Positions 23,161 through 35,292 of a stretch of 64,000 bases of DNA are shown here, one piece after another. The DNA is from Oenanthe sinensis (lineage: Eukaryota; Streptophyta; Magnoliopsida; Apiales; Apiaceae): positions 19,950,501-20,014,500 of the forward strand of contig CM053794.1 of NCBI GenBank assembly GCA_028671895.1. Reading direction: 5' to 3'. The translations under genes were made by a program, and so were the position numbers. A model generated the notes under the pieces. The model had not been told where the DNA came from and did not search any database. It saw only the letters and a program-made list of their open reading frames with translations. Every line of letters starts with the position of its first letter. Position 1 is the first letter of the stretch.

Positions 23161-24550
23161 ATATTTATTTGGTAATTAATTAATTATAAATTTTATTATT
23201 TAAATACTTATAATTATTTTAATAGATGGATAATATCTATTTAATTTTATTTATATTAATTTATTTAAATTATGGAAGTTATAGCAATTAAATATTTTAT
23301 TTGCTCCATAATTTAATTTATTAATTTAATTAATAATGGTATTAATTTAATTATTTAATTAATTTATTTGACTAATATCAAATAATGATATTCTTGTTAA
23401 ATATTTTTTTAAATTAATTATGCTATTTTAATCGTGGTAAAAAATTTAGAAATTATTCTAAATTGCTTTTTAATTTTAATTCAATTAAGAATTTACCAAA
23501 ATTAAAATATAACACTATTTTATTCGAAATAAATGTGAAGTACGAATACAGGGAGAGGTTCCCGACACTTTTAGTTTTTGATATTCGAAAAGTGTTGGTA
23601 AAATGGTTGTAAGGTATACTAAGTTTATTTTGTGATATAGAAAAGTGTCAGTAACTGTTACGGTGTATAGGGGTTTGTAACATTTTATTTTCCAAAGTAC
23701 ATGGCTAATTTGAGGATTATCCCATACTTTTACAAGTATCGTATGTTTCTATTTCTTGAAAGAACTTAGAATATTATGTGGCTTATAAAAAATGTTGGAT
23801 CTTTTACCAATAGTTTGGCTTAGCTCTATGTTTAGTGTCTAAATACATGTAAGGTGAAGGACATCCGACATATTCAAAAGTGTTGGTAAAATCGTTCTTG
23901 CAATTGTTTTTCAGGCATAAACTAGTAGCTGCTTTACCGATAGTTTTATTTGTTAAAGTTTTTGGTCAAGTAAGCTATAGAGTGTTAGACATCCAACACT
24001 TTCAAAAGTGTCGTATGTACTCTACCATGTAGACTCTATATACTTCTTACTTGAGTTTTTTTATTCGAAATTCTCTAGCCTACCGATACTTAACACATTT
24101 CTGTATACACAGACATTCACATCATTTTGTTAAGATTTTTCAAAAAAACCATTTTCTTGAATATCATTCGAACGAACTCAGATCTAGGTAGTTACAAGTG
24201 GTTAAAAATTAATCTAAAATTATATTTATGAAGCAAATCACTCCTTGAACAACATATTTTAATTTCATAATTTTTGGAGTAGTTTGCATTTTGGGCCATT
24301 CACTCATTCTTGGTTAGAAATAATTATTAAAAAATTTGTGTTGCAAAAATTTATCTTAATAAAATAATTAAATTTTTAATTCATTTTAATTTATTAAAAA
24401 TGTCTAAAATTTTTATTATACTTAAAATAAATAGTGCACTCTTGATAGATCCCGAGTTTGTTTCTAAAATTCAAATTGTTATTGAATTCAGTTTCTAAAT
24501 GAACATTGTAACGTGTGATATGCACTAACTGCACACCCTGAATTAAATTA
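23161..24550 (+). other. Spacer between pol and third ORF of element B with reiterated GTGTTGGTAAAA motif
   Basis: No gene is visible. The first 400 bp are very AT-rich. From about 23,560 to 24,090 the motif CCGACACTTTT / AAAAGTGTTGGTAAAA (either strand) recurs at least six times: near 23,562, 23,589, 23,640, 23,865, 23,990 and 24,003. The same motif is dispersed in the 3' LTR of this element. Confidence 0.6.
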
Positions 24551-24557
24551 TAATACT

Positions 24558-27500
24558 TTGCGTACATGTTACTGTTCTGCTATCAACACGTCACATGGTG
24601 ACAAACTTAGTTTCACTTTCTCACTGAGGGATAGATATGTTAAGGTGACAGATCAGGGTTTAAATCGAACCTTGCATTTTAACATTAAAAATTTAGTTTC
24701 AATGCCTCCCAAAGATGAGTTGTACAATTTCTTCATAACCATCTCGTATTATGGAGAACTATACCTTCCCAAGATGTAGAAGCATAATCTCCAAATGGAA
24801 TGAAATGTATTCTTCCATGTACAGAATCATGTTTTTCCACACAAAAAGTCAGTGTTATCTGCCCTTGAGTACACTAAGTTTGGAGAAGGAGGGGTTGAAT
24901 ACAAACTTAATAATTAAGGTAAATTCTTGCGGAATAAAGTTTGTTCAAGGACAGTGTTTTTGTGTATAGAAAGAACTGATGTAACTAAGAACTTGACAAG
25001 AAAAATATTGAAAACAAAACACAACAATGTTAAAAATTACTAGTGGATTGGTTTTCCACTAGTATGTTTTTGCTTTCAATTGATCTTAGTAAGAATACCA
25101 AGCTGCTTACAAAGTGAGTTTTTGAACTCATAAAAGCATTACAAGATACTACCTTTTTTTTTTGCTTTTTGAGTTCTTGATGTTTTTCTACACACTTTGC
25201 TACTGTGTACTTCTAACAACTATATATAAGTTTTTCTTCACTCCTAATTTCTATCGACAGATAGCAATATAAAATTATAACTTATATTGTTTACATGAAA
25301 ATAGAAACTAGCTACTTGCACAGTCTTCTTTTTGAACTGACTAGCCCTGGAAGTATCTTTGTCTTGATACATTCCTTGAATACTGTGTTGCCTTGAAAGT
25401 CTTCACAATCCTGACAGGACTATCTATCATTGATTCAGTTTCTGCACAGTTCCCATACTTCTTCTCTTTAACTAAATTGGGAAACCTTAATCAACTGATA
25501 AATGCTGTTAAGCTTATCAGTTGATTCTCCTTTGCTTATCCATCGATGGATAGGATATCTGTTGATCAGTTGATGTGTCGATGGATAATCGAGTTATCCA
25601 TCGACTCCCTATCCATTGATGGTTCCTTATCCGTTGACTGCCTTCATCCATTGATGACTTGTATCTGTTGATAGCTTTCATCCGTTGAGTAGTGTCTTCA
25701 TCCATCGACTCCAACATCAGTTGATCACTTCACTTATGAGAACTCTGACTTAGAATATTTACAATTGATCAGCCATTCTTCACATCTGTTGAGAAGCTAG
25801 AAATTGAAGTCAATAACATCAGTCGACTACTTCATAGCAACCATCGAGGCAATACAATTGATTGATAGTGAAACATAAATCAATGCTACAATCCAGTTTA
25901 TCAGTTGATAAACAAGCTTCAACTGATAACTGGTTTCCTAGTCAATGGATATTTATAAGTCATATCCATCGACCAGTTACACAAGAATTTTAAGTCCCTA
26001 TTGTAATTCTAAGAAATTTGTTATCATCAAAACTCATAATTCCTAACAGTCAGGTTCACACGATATTCCTAAATTTTTCAACGAATAAGGTATGATACTG
26101 CCAACAACTTGCATATAAACTATGGTTGTCTACTGATGGTACAGATTCTCAATGCTATGGAATCTGAGGAAAGTAAGGACATCAATTCAATTAATGTTGA
26201 ATGCTTCCATACTCGATTCCTATAACTTGTCGTAAATGACATGCTTACCCTTGAAGCGCTTGAGACCTTCTCTAGAACTGTCAAAATAGCTTGCTCATTA
26301 GTAAAGAAGCATGTTATTGCACACACATAGCACAAGACTGATTATCTTAATCAGAGGATTTCAATTCTAACAGATTATACGCATAGTATAATGCTTGAAA
26401 CAGCTTTACCAGCTCTACTAGAAGGAGAGCTCCCAATTCCTGAATATCAAATGAAGACTGAACCTGAGGCTAACACTGAATAAGATGAAGGAGAGAATCT
26501 TGAAGGAAGTGAACAATCAAATGAAGCTGAAATAGAAGAAGTTGAAGAACTTGAACAAACTTACATTCCTGGTTCTCCAGTGGTAAGTTAAGGTAATTTC
26601 GGTACTTTGACATCTCTAGCTTTCTAAGTGATGAATATATGAACTTGGGTGACTCATTTGAGCCAGTGGTGACACAAGTTTTGCCCTCGGTGGCCTTAAG
26701 AACTGACAATGAGCCTGAAAACCAAAAGGTTCTAATCTATGTCATAGAACAACAAATAATATCTTTCACACCCTTACCCTTAAAAAGAAAACTGTTCATT
26801 TAGAGTGAGGGAATCAGTGCCTTAAGTTCACAAAATAAGGATGTGTTTGTAGTAAGGCAAGCAACTATGCCTCCTCTTTAGTGAAGAAATTTTTTTATTC
26901 AGCTTAAGGCAACTACTAGCCTTGACCATGTTCCACCTATTATTTCAGACCTTTAGATCATTGATCAATTTCATCCTCATATTGATTTGATCTTGCAAGG
27001 TTCTATTTTAAAGGATGAATTAACGAAATTAGCTACTTCAGTAGTAGAGCCTTCACAGGTAGATCCTGTGTGAAATATGCCTTCACAGGCTATTGAGGGA
27101 ATCACGGGTTCTCAACTACCACACATTATAGAATCCAATGTACTGACTGAGGAAATCATGACTTGGGCATGATAGATCCAGAAAACCTCTATGAGTTAGT
27201 TCTCCACTTGATGGTGATTCAGTTAATTTTGATGAATCAGATGATGAAAATCCAAAAGAATTGACGGCTACTGGTGGACTAGAAGCTCAACATGAAAGGA
27301 GTGAAACAGTCATAGTGAGTCCGAGCGAACATCATTTGCTCTTACCCATTAAGTCGAGTGTGAGAGCTGAACGACAAACACCTACAGAACTCGGTGAGAA
27401 CATCAGTAGAGCCTTAGACACCCCCACACAATTAGCACAAACATGTCATAGCCAAAGGATTCTAAATCCGGAGGCCTAAGTTACTAAAATGAAATGTTCT

Positions 27501-29136
27501 ATCAACAAAATCTTGGAGGTGCAAGCTTAACAATAATAGGAAATCAAAGAAGTGAAAGATCTGATTGAACAGTTTTTGGCTCAAAGGTCATCTGCCTTAG
27601 TTCTTCAATCAACCCTAGCTCTAGATGATAACACAACTAAGGGGGAGAAAGAAGGACAAGTGCAAGAAAAAGTTAGTCATTCTGACAAGGGGAAAGGGAA
27701 AATTACATATGAAGTGCATCAACAGAGGGGGAGGACCTAGAAGAAGGAGAAATTCCAAATGATGATCCCTTTGCTGACATGGAATCCATTGTGAACGAAT
27801 CTACTTACTCGAGATATTTCTCAGATTACGATGAAAGTAATAATCTATCAAATGGAACTAAGGATCAGTATAAGGCCTTCGAAGATTTCAATCAGATAGA
27901 TGAGCCGATAAGAGAGGCTAATTGGAGAAACTTGAAGAAGAAAAAGAAGAAAGTTGTATCTAGAGTTAGTAAGGATGGGGAAATGGCAAGAGAAAATCTG
28001 AAGAAGCCAGATGTTGGTGTTGTTTAAAATGATGATGAAGCTATTTCTGTAATCATTCAATGTATCGGATCTATCAATAACAGTATGAGAAACTTCTATT
28101 TTAACCTGAAATCAGTAATATCTTATTTATGTGTAGGAATCTGTGCCAGATCAGAAAGTTAAAGATTAACTTTTTCTTTCAAAGATCATGGAGAAAAAAC
28201 AATATCAATTGACTTTCAGACAAAGAGATCTTTGAGAGAGCTGGTTGTGTTAAATAAAAAAGTGAGAGTATCTGATTCCCCTAAAAATTAGCTCATGGCA
28301 AATAGCATTGAAAAGCTAATGGAGATAGCATAACTAGAGATCCAAGCGAACCCATATCAAGTCAGGTACTTCAAAGACAAATTTCTTCAAATTCTGAGAC
28401 TAGATTAGGAAGCAATCACATTCTATTCTCTAAGAAGACTTAGATATATGGAGGGGGTGCTAAAAGGAAAGGGATTCAGAACAGAGGCAAAGTGGAAAGC
28501 AGTTGAAAAAATATATGCTTATAGACTGAATATCTCAGAAGATCTAGGGAGAGACCTTTCTAAAGTGAAAAGAATTGATCCATCAAAAGTTTTTCAACCT
28601 AAAGAACCTTTCAGAGTTGAACGGGCGATGAACACTTGTTTGATTTTGAAGAAGAAATTCCTCAAGAAGAGCCAAATTAGTGAGAATATGACTCCACTGA
28701 AGTTGGAAACCCAATGGTCTTATCAAATCCACTGAGAGACATTTATTCATCAAGAAACGAAGTTGTAAGATCGATTGAAGTAAGCAAGATCAGGAATGTA
28801 AAGTCTAAAGTGGTGGATAGAATTCTAGGAAAACTCAGAAAGTCAACAAATCCGCAAGACAAGTCAATTCTATGATAAGTAGAGGAAGCCTACAAGATAA
28901 TAGTGAAGTAAGAAGAATAGTATGTCACATGAAAATCTTCAATCAATCCAAAAAGGGTAGTTGTACGAGGATGGACTAAAGAAATTAGTTTCACATTCAT
29001 AGAAATGAAAAAGTCCAATAGTATTCCGATTTTGCAGCTCATCCTAGATCAACCCCAACATCCTAAGCCTAAAAATCTTCTAGAGTGGGAGGCTTATGAC
29101 ATTGTTAGAGAAAAGATAGCAAGAGTTCAGGAATGA
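24558..29136 (+). pseudogene. Third ORF of element B (function unknown), split by a solo LTR
   Basis: The N-terminal part (24558-24852: DKLSFTFSLRDRYVKVTDQG, PPKDELYNFFITI, KWNEMYSSMYRIMFFHTKSQ) aligns in position with the third ORFs of A and C (SYTFRGNSYTITSTSLSECL, TEDEIRDMLESVNY). After the solo LTR the frame resumes (VHTIFLNFSTNKV). It continues with many stops through acidic and coiled-coil-like stretches to the C-terminal module also found in G: MEGVLKGKGFRTEAKWKAVE, YAYRLNISEDLGRD and IDPSKVFQPKEPFR near 28,450-28,620, then ISFTFIEMKKSNSIPILQL and a TGA at 29134-29136. I cannot assign a function. There is no obvious membrane segment, so I do not call it an envelope protein. Confidence 0.65.
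24853..26048 (-). mobile_element. Solo LTR of the C family inside B's third ORF, TSD GTCAG
   Basis: 1196 bp beginning TGTTATCTGCCCTTGAGTACA and ending ATTCCTAACA on the plus strand. This is the reverse complement of the C-family LTR seen at 53109-54280. A perfect 5-bp duplication GTCAG flanks it (24848-24852, 26049-26053). It contains the family's TATCCATCGATGGATA-type motifs (25,490-25,980). With it removed, B's third ORF reads on in the same frame. Confidence 0.93.
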
Positions 29137-29343
29137 AGAATCAATTGAAGATTAGTTCAGTCTAGATAAACAAATCACTCTTGTAACTCAAGTGTAATGA
29201 AATCTGGAATTGTAATATTTGTTCTAGAATTTAATTAATATTATTTTAGTCTTTCCGCACTTTACTTTTTCTTATATTATTAGTTGAGTTGTCCTCTTAA
29301 AGAATTTACTTATAGAACTCTAAACAATCAAATAGAGGGAGAT
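29137..29343 (+). other. 3' untranslated region and polypurine tract of element B
   Basis: Between the end of the third ORF and the LTR. The purine-rich AATAGAGGGAGA at 29331-29342 directly precedes the LTR start TGTAAAGC. Confidence 0.65.
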
Positions 29344-30208
29344 TGTAAAGCTTATGATGTAAAGAACAATATAACCGAGGAACTATAACTCAACTAAAGT
29401 AAAGGAGTGGTAAATATTATTAATTAATCATAGGAATCCAAAACCATGAAGAACAGGTAACTACAGAGAATTTGAATATTAGAAGAAATATTGAAGACCA
29501 CTAGAAGAAGCTCATGTTAATGATCAAGCCTCAGTAAAGAATAAATTATTGAGTGTTTCATATAGTGTTGAAATTCAAATAGTCAGTACCACATGATTTC
29601 AGTGAATGTTTGAAGCTATGAAGATTTGTATTACTCTTGTCAGTTGGTTTAAAAGAAGATATGAAGATCAAGTTCAGGGTTAGTCATTTGTGAACCAGAT
29701 CAATACACTAATCATCAACATAAAAGGAATTGATATCATATTTATTATGAAGAAATAATTGTCAAGGAATTAATTCTAAGCTGCTTAGATTTGGAAATTA
29801 TGTCAAGGAAAATTCATACAAGGAAAAGTTACCAACACCTTTCCAAGTATGCTTGAAATTTGCCTAAGGCATGTACAAGGCACATTTTGCTGACAGATTT
29901 GAAGAGAAGTGAAATTATGGCTAAGGCAAATCGCCAAAGAAAAAGTTACCAACACTTTTTCTATACCATAGTTTATCAACAGTTTTGGAATTGTCCAAGG
30001 GAACTAACATTGCAGTTTTGCCGACATTTTCTATTAGAATACAAAATTTCCAATACTTTTTGAAGTGCATGGAAATTTATTTAAGGAAGTAACACATGGT
30101 ACACCTCCCGACAGTTTCCAATTGGAACAGGAAATAGTCTAAGTGCTATACATGCACTAGTTTGCCAACACTTTTCAAAGTTTTGGTAAACTCAGTCATG
30201 TACATACC
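29344..30208 (+). repeat. 3' LTR of element B, first part (interrupted by element A)
   Basis: Begins TGTAAAGCTTATGATG like the LTR of G (in its own orientation). From 29,825 it carries repeated TACCAACACTTTT / TTTGCCGACATTTT / TTGCCAACACTTTT motifs roughly every 40-60 bp. Element A is inserted at 30,208; the LTR continues at 40,373. Confidence 0.85.
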
Positions 30209-31308
30209 TGTTATTTCTCATAACAATGTCAATATTATATGTAGAAGGGGGGTTGAATACAAATCACCAAAACTTTTCTGTTTTAATGTTTGTTCCTTCT
30301 AATTTGAGTGTTTAAGAGAATATGAAAGTGAACAAGTGAAACTGAAAATTCACTTGAACAAAGATATTTAAAATTACTGATGGATTGGGTTTTTCATCAG
30401 GGTATATTTTTTCTCAACTTATATGACTTAATAAAACTTAGCTGACGGTTTTTTACAAAGTTAGAAAATAAATCAACTATTCTTATAAAGTGCTCTAAGG
30501 CTGAACAATTGATTCAAAAAATACTATCTAACTGGTATATTTTCTAACAATGCTACCACACTTATTTTTATACTACAAGTATGTTTACAATACATATTCT
30601 AGGATTTCTTTAATTCTATCTTTCCTTTGGCCTTTTTTTATTTTTAGGAAAACGTCTTCTGACTTGGAAAGACAACTTCAACTTGAGTCTTTACAGTCAT
30701 CCTAGACTGTCTTCTATAGGTGTGCTTTTGTCTGTCAACTTGTCAACTTGTGTTGTCTCAATCAATTGATAATTTGCTTCTAAGCATATCAATTGATTCT
30801 TCCTTTTATCCATCAACTGATATTCTTCTTCGATTGATCTTTATATCCATCGATTGATAAATGATGACTTATCGATTGTTAGATGTTATCAATCGATGGG
30901 TCTTCATATCAGTTAATGGTCTTCAATACTTGACTTGGCTTCTTCAATTGATTTTCTATCCATGGATGCTTCAATATCAATTGATCATCCTTCACTTGTA
31001 TATATCTTCAAATAATTATAATTTGACAGTCTAAGTCACACATCAGTTGATGACCTATATCATTCGACTCTAACATCAATTGATGAGAATTATATCAATT
31101 GACTTACACCTTATCGATTGAAATAGACTAAGTATACATATGCTACAATCCAAATTATCAGTTGATTCACATAAACATTTCAACTGATAAATGGTTTCCT
31201 GATCAATTGATATTTATAGTTTTCATATCAGTTGATCAGTTACATTAATTAAAATTTCTATGATTCTAAGTTTAAAGTTATCATCAAATTACATGTAGAT
31301 TCCTAACA
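30209..31308 (-). repeat. 3' LTR of element A
   Basis: 1100 bp, TGTTATTTCTCATAAC...ATTCCTAACA on plus. AGAAGGGGGGTTGAATAC near the start is shared with all SIRE-like LTRs here. From 30,755 to 31,240 about 17 copies of ATCAATTGAT / ATCGATTGAT / ATCAGTTGAT occur. Compared with the other LTR it has roughly 80 extra bases near 30,300-30,380. On the element strand the polypurine tract AAATAGGGGGATAT (31309-31322) adjoins it. Confidence 0.92.
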
Positions 31309-31530
31309 ATATCCCCCTATTTGTGTTTGTGACATGAACAGGCACAAATCTACTTGATGATAACAAAACCCTTAATTATTTTCATTTAGATAGAATCAAG
31401 AAATTTAAATAGCACTTTGAATTTTGGAAGTACCAGTTGATGAATAATTCTTGCAAAAAGCTTCAATGTCTTCACGATCTTCATAATCCAATTACCTCTT
31501 CTTATTTCTCTTTTCAGCATTTTCCTTTAG

Positions 31531-34500
31531 TTATCTCATGAATGAACTCCTCAATATTGCTTCATCTTCATCAGTGTCTCCAAGTTGCCTCATTAGGTAG
31601 TGAATTTCTTCATCTCTGATTTTGTCAAGATATTTGCAGATATCAAAGAACTTTGTGTTGCCCTCCACATCTGTAAAAATCATGGCATATTTTGGCTCCA
31701 ACACTACCTTCTTGATTTGAGACTTCCATAGCTTAAGGGATGAATCTGGTTCAACTTCAACCTTTTCTCTCCTTAGCTTTGAAATTTGATGTTGAATTTC
31801 CTGAGCAATTGTCTTATTGAGTCTGTACCTTCTGTTGAGTAGAGGTAGAATGGTCTTCAGGACATTGTAGCTTTGCTTCATTATCACCTTCATTGAATAA
31901 GTGATTTTTGATTCATCCTCATATTCCAACCTCATTGATTCATCTTGGTTAGAAGTTGCAGGGTGAGTTCTTAATCCTATCAACCCTTTTTCACTTGTCA
32001 CTAGAACTCCTTTCATGTCATATCCTTCAATTGTTACCTCCTCATTGACTTCTTCTTGTTTCACTTGAAGGTTTTCCTGAACCACTTTTTCTTGAGTAGA
32101 ACTTGTCTTTTTATTAGCCATGGCTATTTTTCTCTTTTTCTTTAGTGGTTGTTCTGCTAATTGATCTTTCATGTTCCATTGAATTTCTATTTTCCTAGCA
32201 ATTTCTTCATTATCCTTTTCTCTTCTTGTAGCATCTGAAATTCCTGAGGAAATGGCTCCTTGAAGAAGCTTCTGACCAACTGGCTTCTTCTTTTACTTTT
32301 CTTCTTCAATCATTATGGCTTTACCCTTTTCTTCTCTTCAATGGCTTCAAGATCAATTACTAGACAGGCTTCTGCATTTGAATTGCTTTCTTTGGCAGCC
32401 TTCTTTGCATTTTCATTTACCATTCTTGTATGAGCAATGAACTCATCCAAGTTTCCTTTTTCTATTGCCTTTGTCACCAACTCAGTGCTCATCTTTAGAT
32501 CTTCAATTCTTTTCCTTTCCCTCTCAATCATCAATTAAGTTTCTCTTTCCCTAGAAATTCTTCTATCTTCTAGTTCATCTTCAAACTTCTTCAAATTTTC
32601 TTTTTCTGTTCTAAGTCATCTTTGGGTGACTTATATGACCTTGAAGATTGTTTATCTCTGTTGCTCCTATTTTTAGTAAAATCCTTTGTTGCGATACCAC
32701 CAAGCCCACTTATTTTACCAACACTAGAACCACGAACACCACCACTGCCTTTGTCATCACCATCACCATCCTTCTTCTTAGCATTCTCCCCCTTTTTGTT
32801 ATCATCAATTTGAGGAGGTGGTGGCGTCCTGTCAAAAAAAATTTGAAGAATGGAAGCATGTAGTGTCTGGCCTTTAATGATATCATCCATCTTCTTTTCC
32901 AAAGACCCCACTCTTGTTTCCAATGTTGCAAAATTCTTGGATTCTTTGAGCAACTTGTCCTTGATTTGAGCCATAGTGTTCAGTGAAAGCTTCTCATCCA
33001 ACCTTTTTTCCATTTTTTCTTTGTTAGAAGTGATAGATCCCTTGATAATCTCCAATTCTCTCTTCACTCATGTCACTGTGATCTTTTGAATCTTTAATGA
33101 CTCCTTCATATAGTTGAAAATTCTTCTTTGAATGAGATCTTTAATTTTTACTTCCACCATTGCTCTTCTGTATTGAAAAAGAATCTCAGCTTCAGCAGCT
33201 TCTAAAGAATCATCAATGATACTCATCCATGGCACTTCATCAGAATCATCTTCTAACTCTTCAAGTGCCATATAACATGTATCTTTTGTATTGGAAATAC
33301 TTTCCTTCAGATTCCTAGTCATTTGCTCAAGTTGCTAAAGTCCTAGAATTTGCTCTGTATTTCTGTTAGATGAAGTGGCTAAATTCTAATATCTTGGATC
33401 AAAATGAATGAAGTGACTTGGATCCAATTCTCCAGCATCAACCTCTACATCATCATTTTCCTTATTAACTCCACTTCCACTTGATTCTGCATTATAAACT
33501 CCCTCTATCTCCTTTACTCCTTCCTCCTCTGACATTAATTCATTCTCCAACTCCTGTGCATATAACAGAATTGATTTATCTCTCTCACTCATCTCTTTAT
33601 TTTGCATCAGGATCTCATCCTGGAATCTCACCTCTCTCTCACTCATCTCTCCATGACAAGTGTTTTTCTTTTATTTTTTTACAACAACAGGTTTTTGGGA
33701 ACCTGTTGAGGTTGGATACTTAGATTTGGATTTTGAAATAGGTTGTGTGGCTTGGTTATGAGGGTTGGGGTCATTGTCAAAACCCTTCATAGCCACATAA
33801 GACAAAGAAGATTTAGATTGGGAAGAATTTAAGGTAGAGATAAATACCTGAACAAAAGGTGGATAGATCAATTCCACATTACTATGAAGATTGATCCTTA
33901 CCAAGTCTTTGAAGACCCTTTTTTTTAACCCAACAATCCAGGGCTTCTGTACTGCTATCAATCTCAATATCCTTGAAAAAATGATTAATAATAATCATTA
34001 TAAATCTAGCATAGTAAATATGATTAGACCTATTAATCTTATTTCCCAATTTGATAGATATTTCATTGAGTAACTGGCTTCCTAAGTTGTGATATCTATC
34101 ATACAATATGTTATAACCTACTTGTTGCATACTTGTAGTTATTGCATCAAAGTTACTAACTTTTCCAGAGAAACACTTTATTATAGCATCAAAGAAGTAA
34201 GACCATTCTTTTCTTAGATTTTTTCTAACTATACCACCTAAACTAGCATCAGGAGCAGTATAATTAATTTCCCTAAACATGGTTCTAATGTCTGTGTCAG
34301 TGGGTGCATTTTCAGTATTATTTGCCGGAATGTTTAAACACTCACCCAAGACTACAGTGGTTAGAATATACCTTTGTCCTTTGCAATTAAAGGAAATTGA
34401 GGAAAAATCATCTGTTACCTCTGCTATTGTCCAGAACTCTTCAACTAGATTGCACACTTTCTTTGGTGCTTCTGTGGGGGCCTTTGAGATTCTTGAACTT

Positions 34501-34619
34501 CATAGGAATTCCATTAGTGGATAAAATTATATTGGGGCTTCCTCCACCATAGTGCAAGCAACGAAGTTGTTGAGTTCATAGTAGAATCCTGATTGTGACA
34601 CTTTCTTTGATGATGCCAT
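31531..34619 (-). pseudogene. Third ORF of element A (function unknown), broken
   Basis: Starts with ATG at 34619 (MASSKKVSQSGFYYELNNFVA), like the third ORF of C. The conserved N-terminal block includes SISFNCKGQRYILTTVVLGE, LNIPANNTENAPTDTDIRTM, NLRKEWSYFFDAI and GKVSNFDAITTSMQQVGY (34,457-34,100). A long K/E-rich, coiled-coil-like middle follows (33,650-32,310) with a proline- and glycine-containing stretch near 32,700-32,820. A C-terminal module has ILPLLNRRYRLNKTIAQEI and MIFTDVEGNTKFFDICKYLD (32,172-31,531) and differs from the C-terminal module of B and G. Frames change at about 33,970, 33,650, 33,320, 32,590 and 32,310. No signal peptide or membrane helix is evident. Confidence 0.7.
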
Positions 34620-34799
34620 GATCTTGTTTATAGATATAGAAATAAACTAACTGGAAAATTTGTTAGTATTAAAGCGAAAATAGTAATAATCAATAAGTAG
34701 ATTAGGGTTCTTAGCAGGAGAGAGTTGTAGATAGAGTTCGTAGATTAAGAGAGAGAAAGAGATAGAGGAATTGCAAGTAAGAATTAAAAGAATTTTCAA

Positions 34800-35285
34800 T
34801 CTCACTATTTATATTTACTGAGTTCCCAATCAATTTATTACTCAAAATTGAAATTAATCGACCGTTGAGAGAAAAATGAAAAGTAGAAATTATCAATTTT
34901 GGCAATCGACTGTTATACATATAGGTATGTATGTATTGGTCAATTGATAAAATAAGTAACCAACGGCTAGATATTATATAGGTCGATTGATGATATGGAC
35001 TCTAAAAATTCTAGGTCATTGATTGATAACTAACTTATCCATCGACAGGTACTACTATCCATCGATAAATAAATATATCATCAATTGATATATTTATCTG
35101 TCGACAGCTGCAAACATCCATCAAAAAATAAATATATCATCAATTGATATATTTATCTGTTCATAGCTTCAGATATCCATTGATATGTAAAATGTTTATC
35201 AATCGATTATGGAAGAATCAATAGATTAACATAGTCAATGACTATAAACTAAAAGGTAACATAAATAAGTAATTTGTCAGACATT
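34800..35285 (-). other. Spacer between pol and third ORF of element A with reiterated ATCGATTGAT motifs
   Basis: No gene. About 12 motifs of the type TATCAATTGATA, ATCCATCGACAGGT and ATCGATAAATAAATA occur between 34,850 and 35,230. They are the same motif family as in the LTR of this element. Confidence 0.65.
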
Positions 35286-35292
35286 TAATGGA

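Noticed and set aside
31531..34619. Reading the third ORF as a retroviral envelope gene
   Set aside because: No signal peptide, membrane helix or glycoprotein-like Cys pattern is visible. Position after pol alone is not enough.
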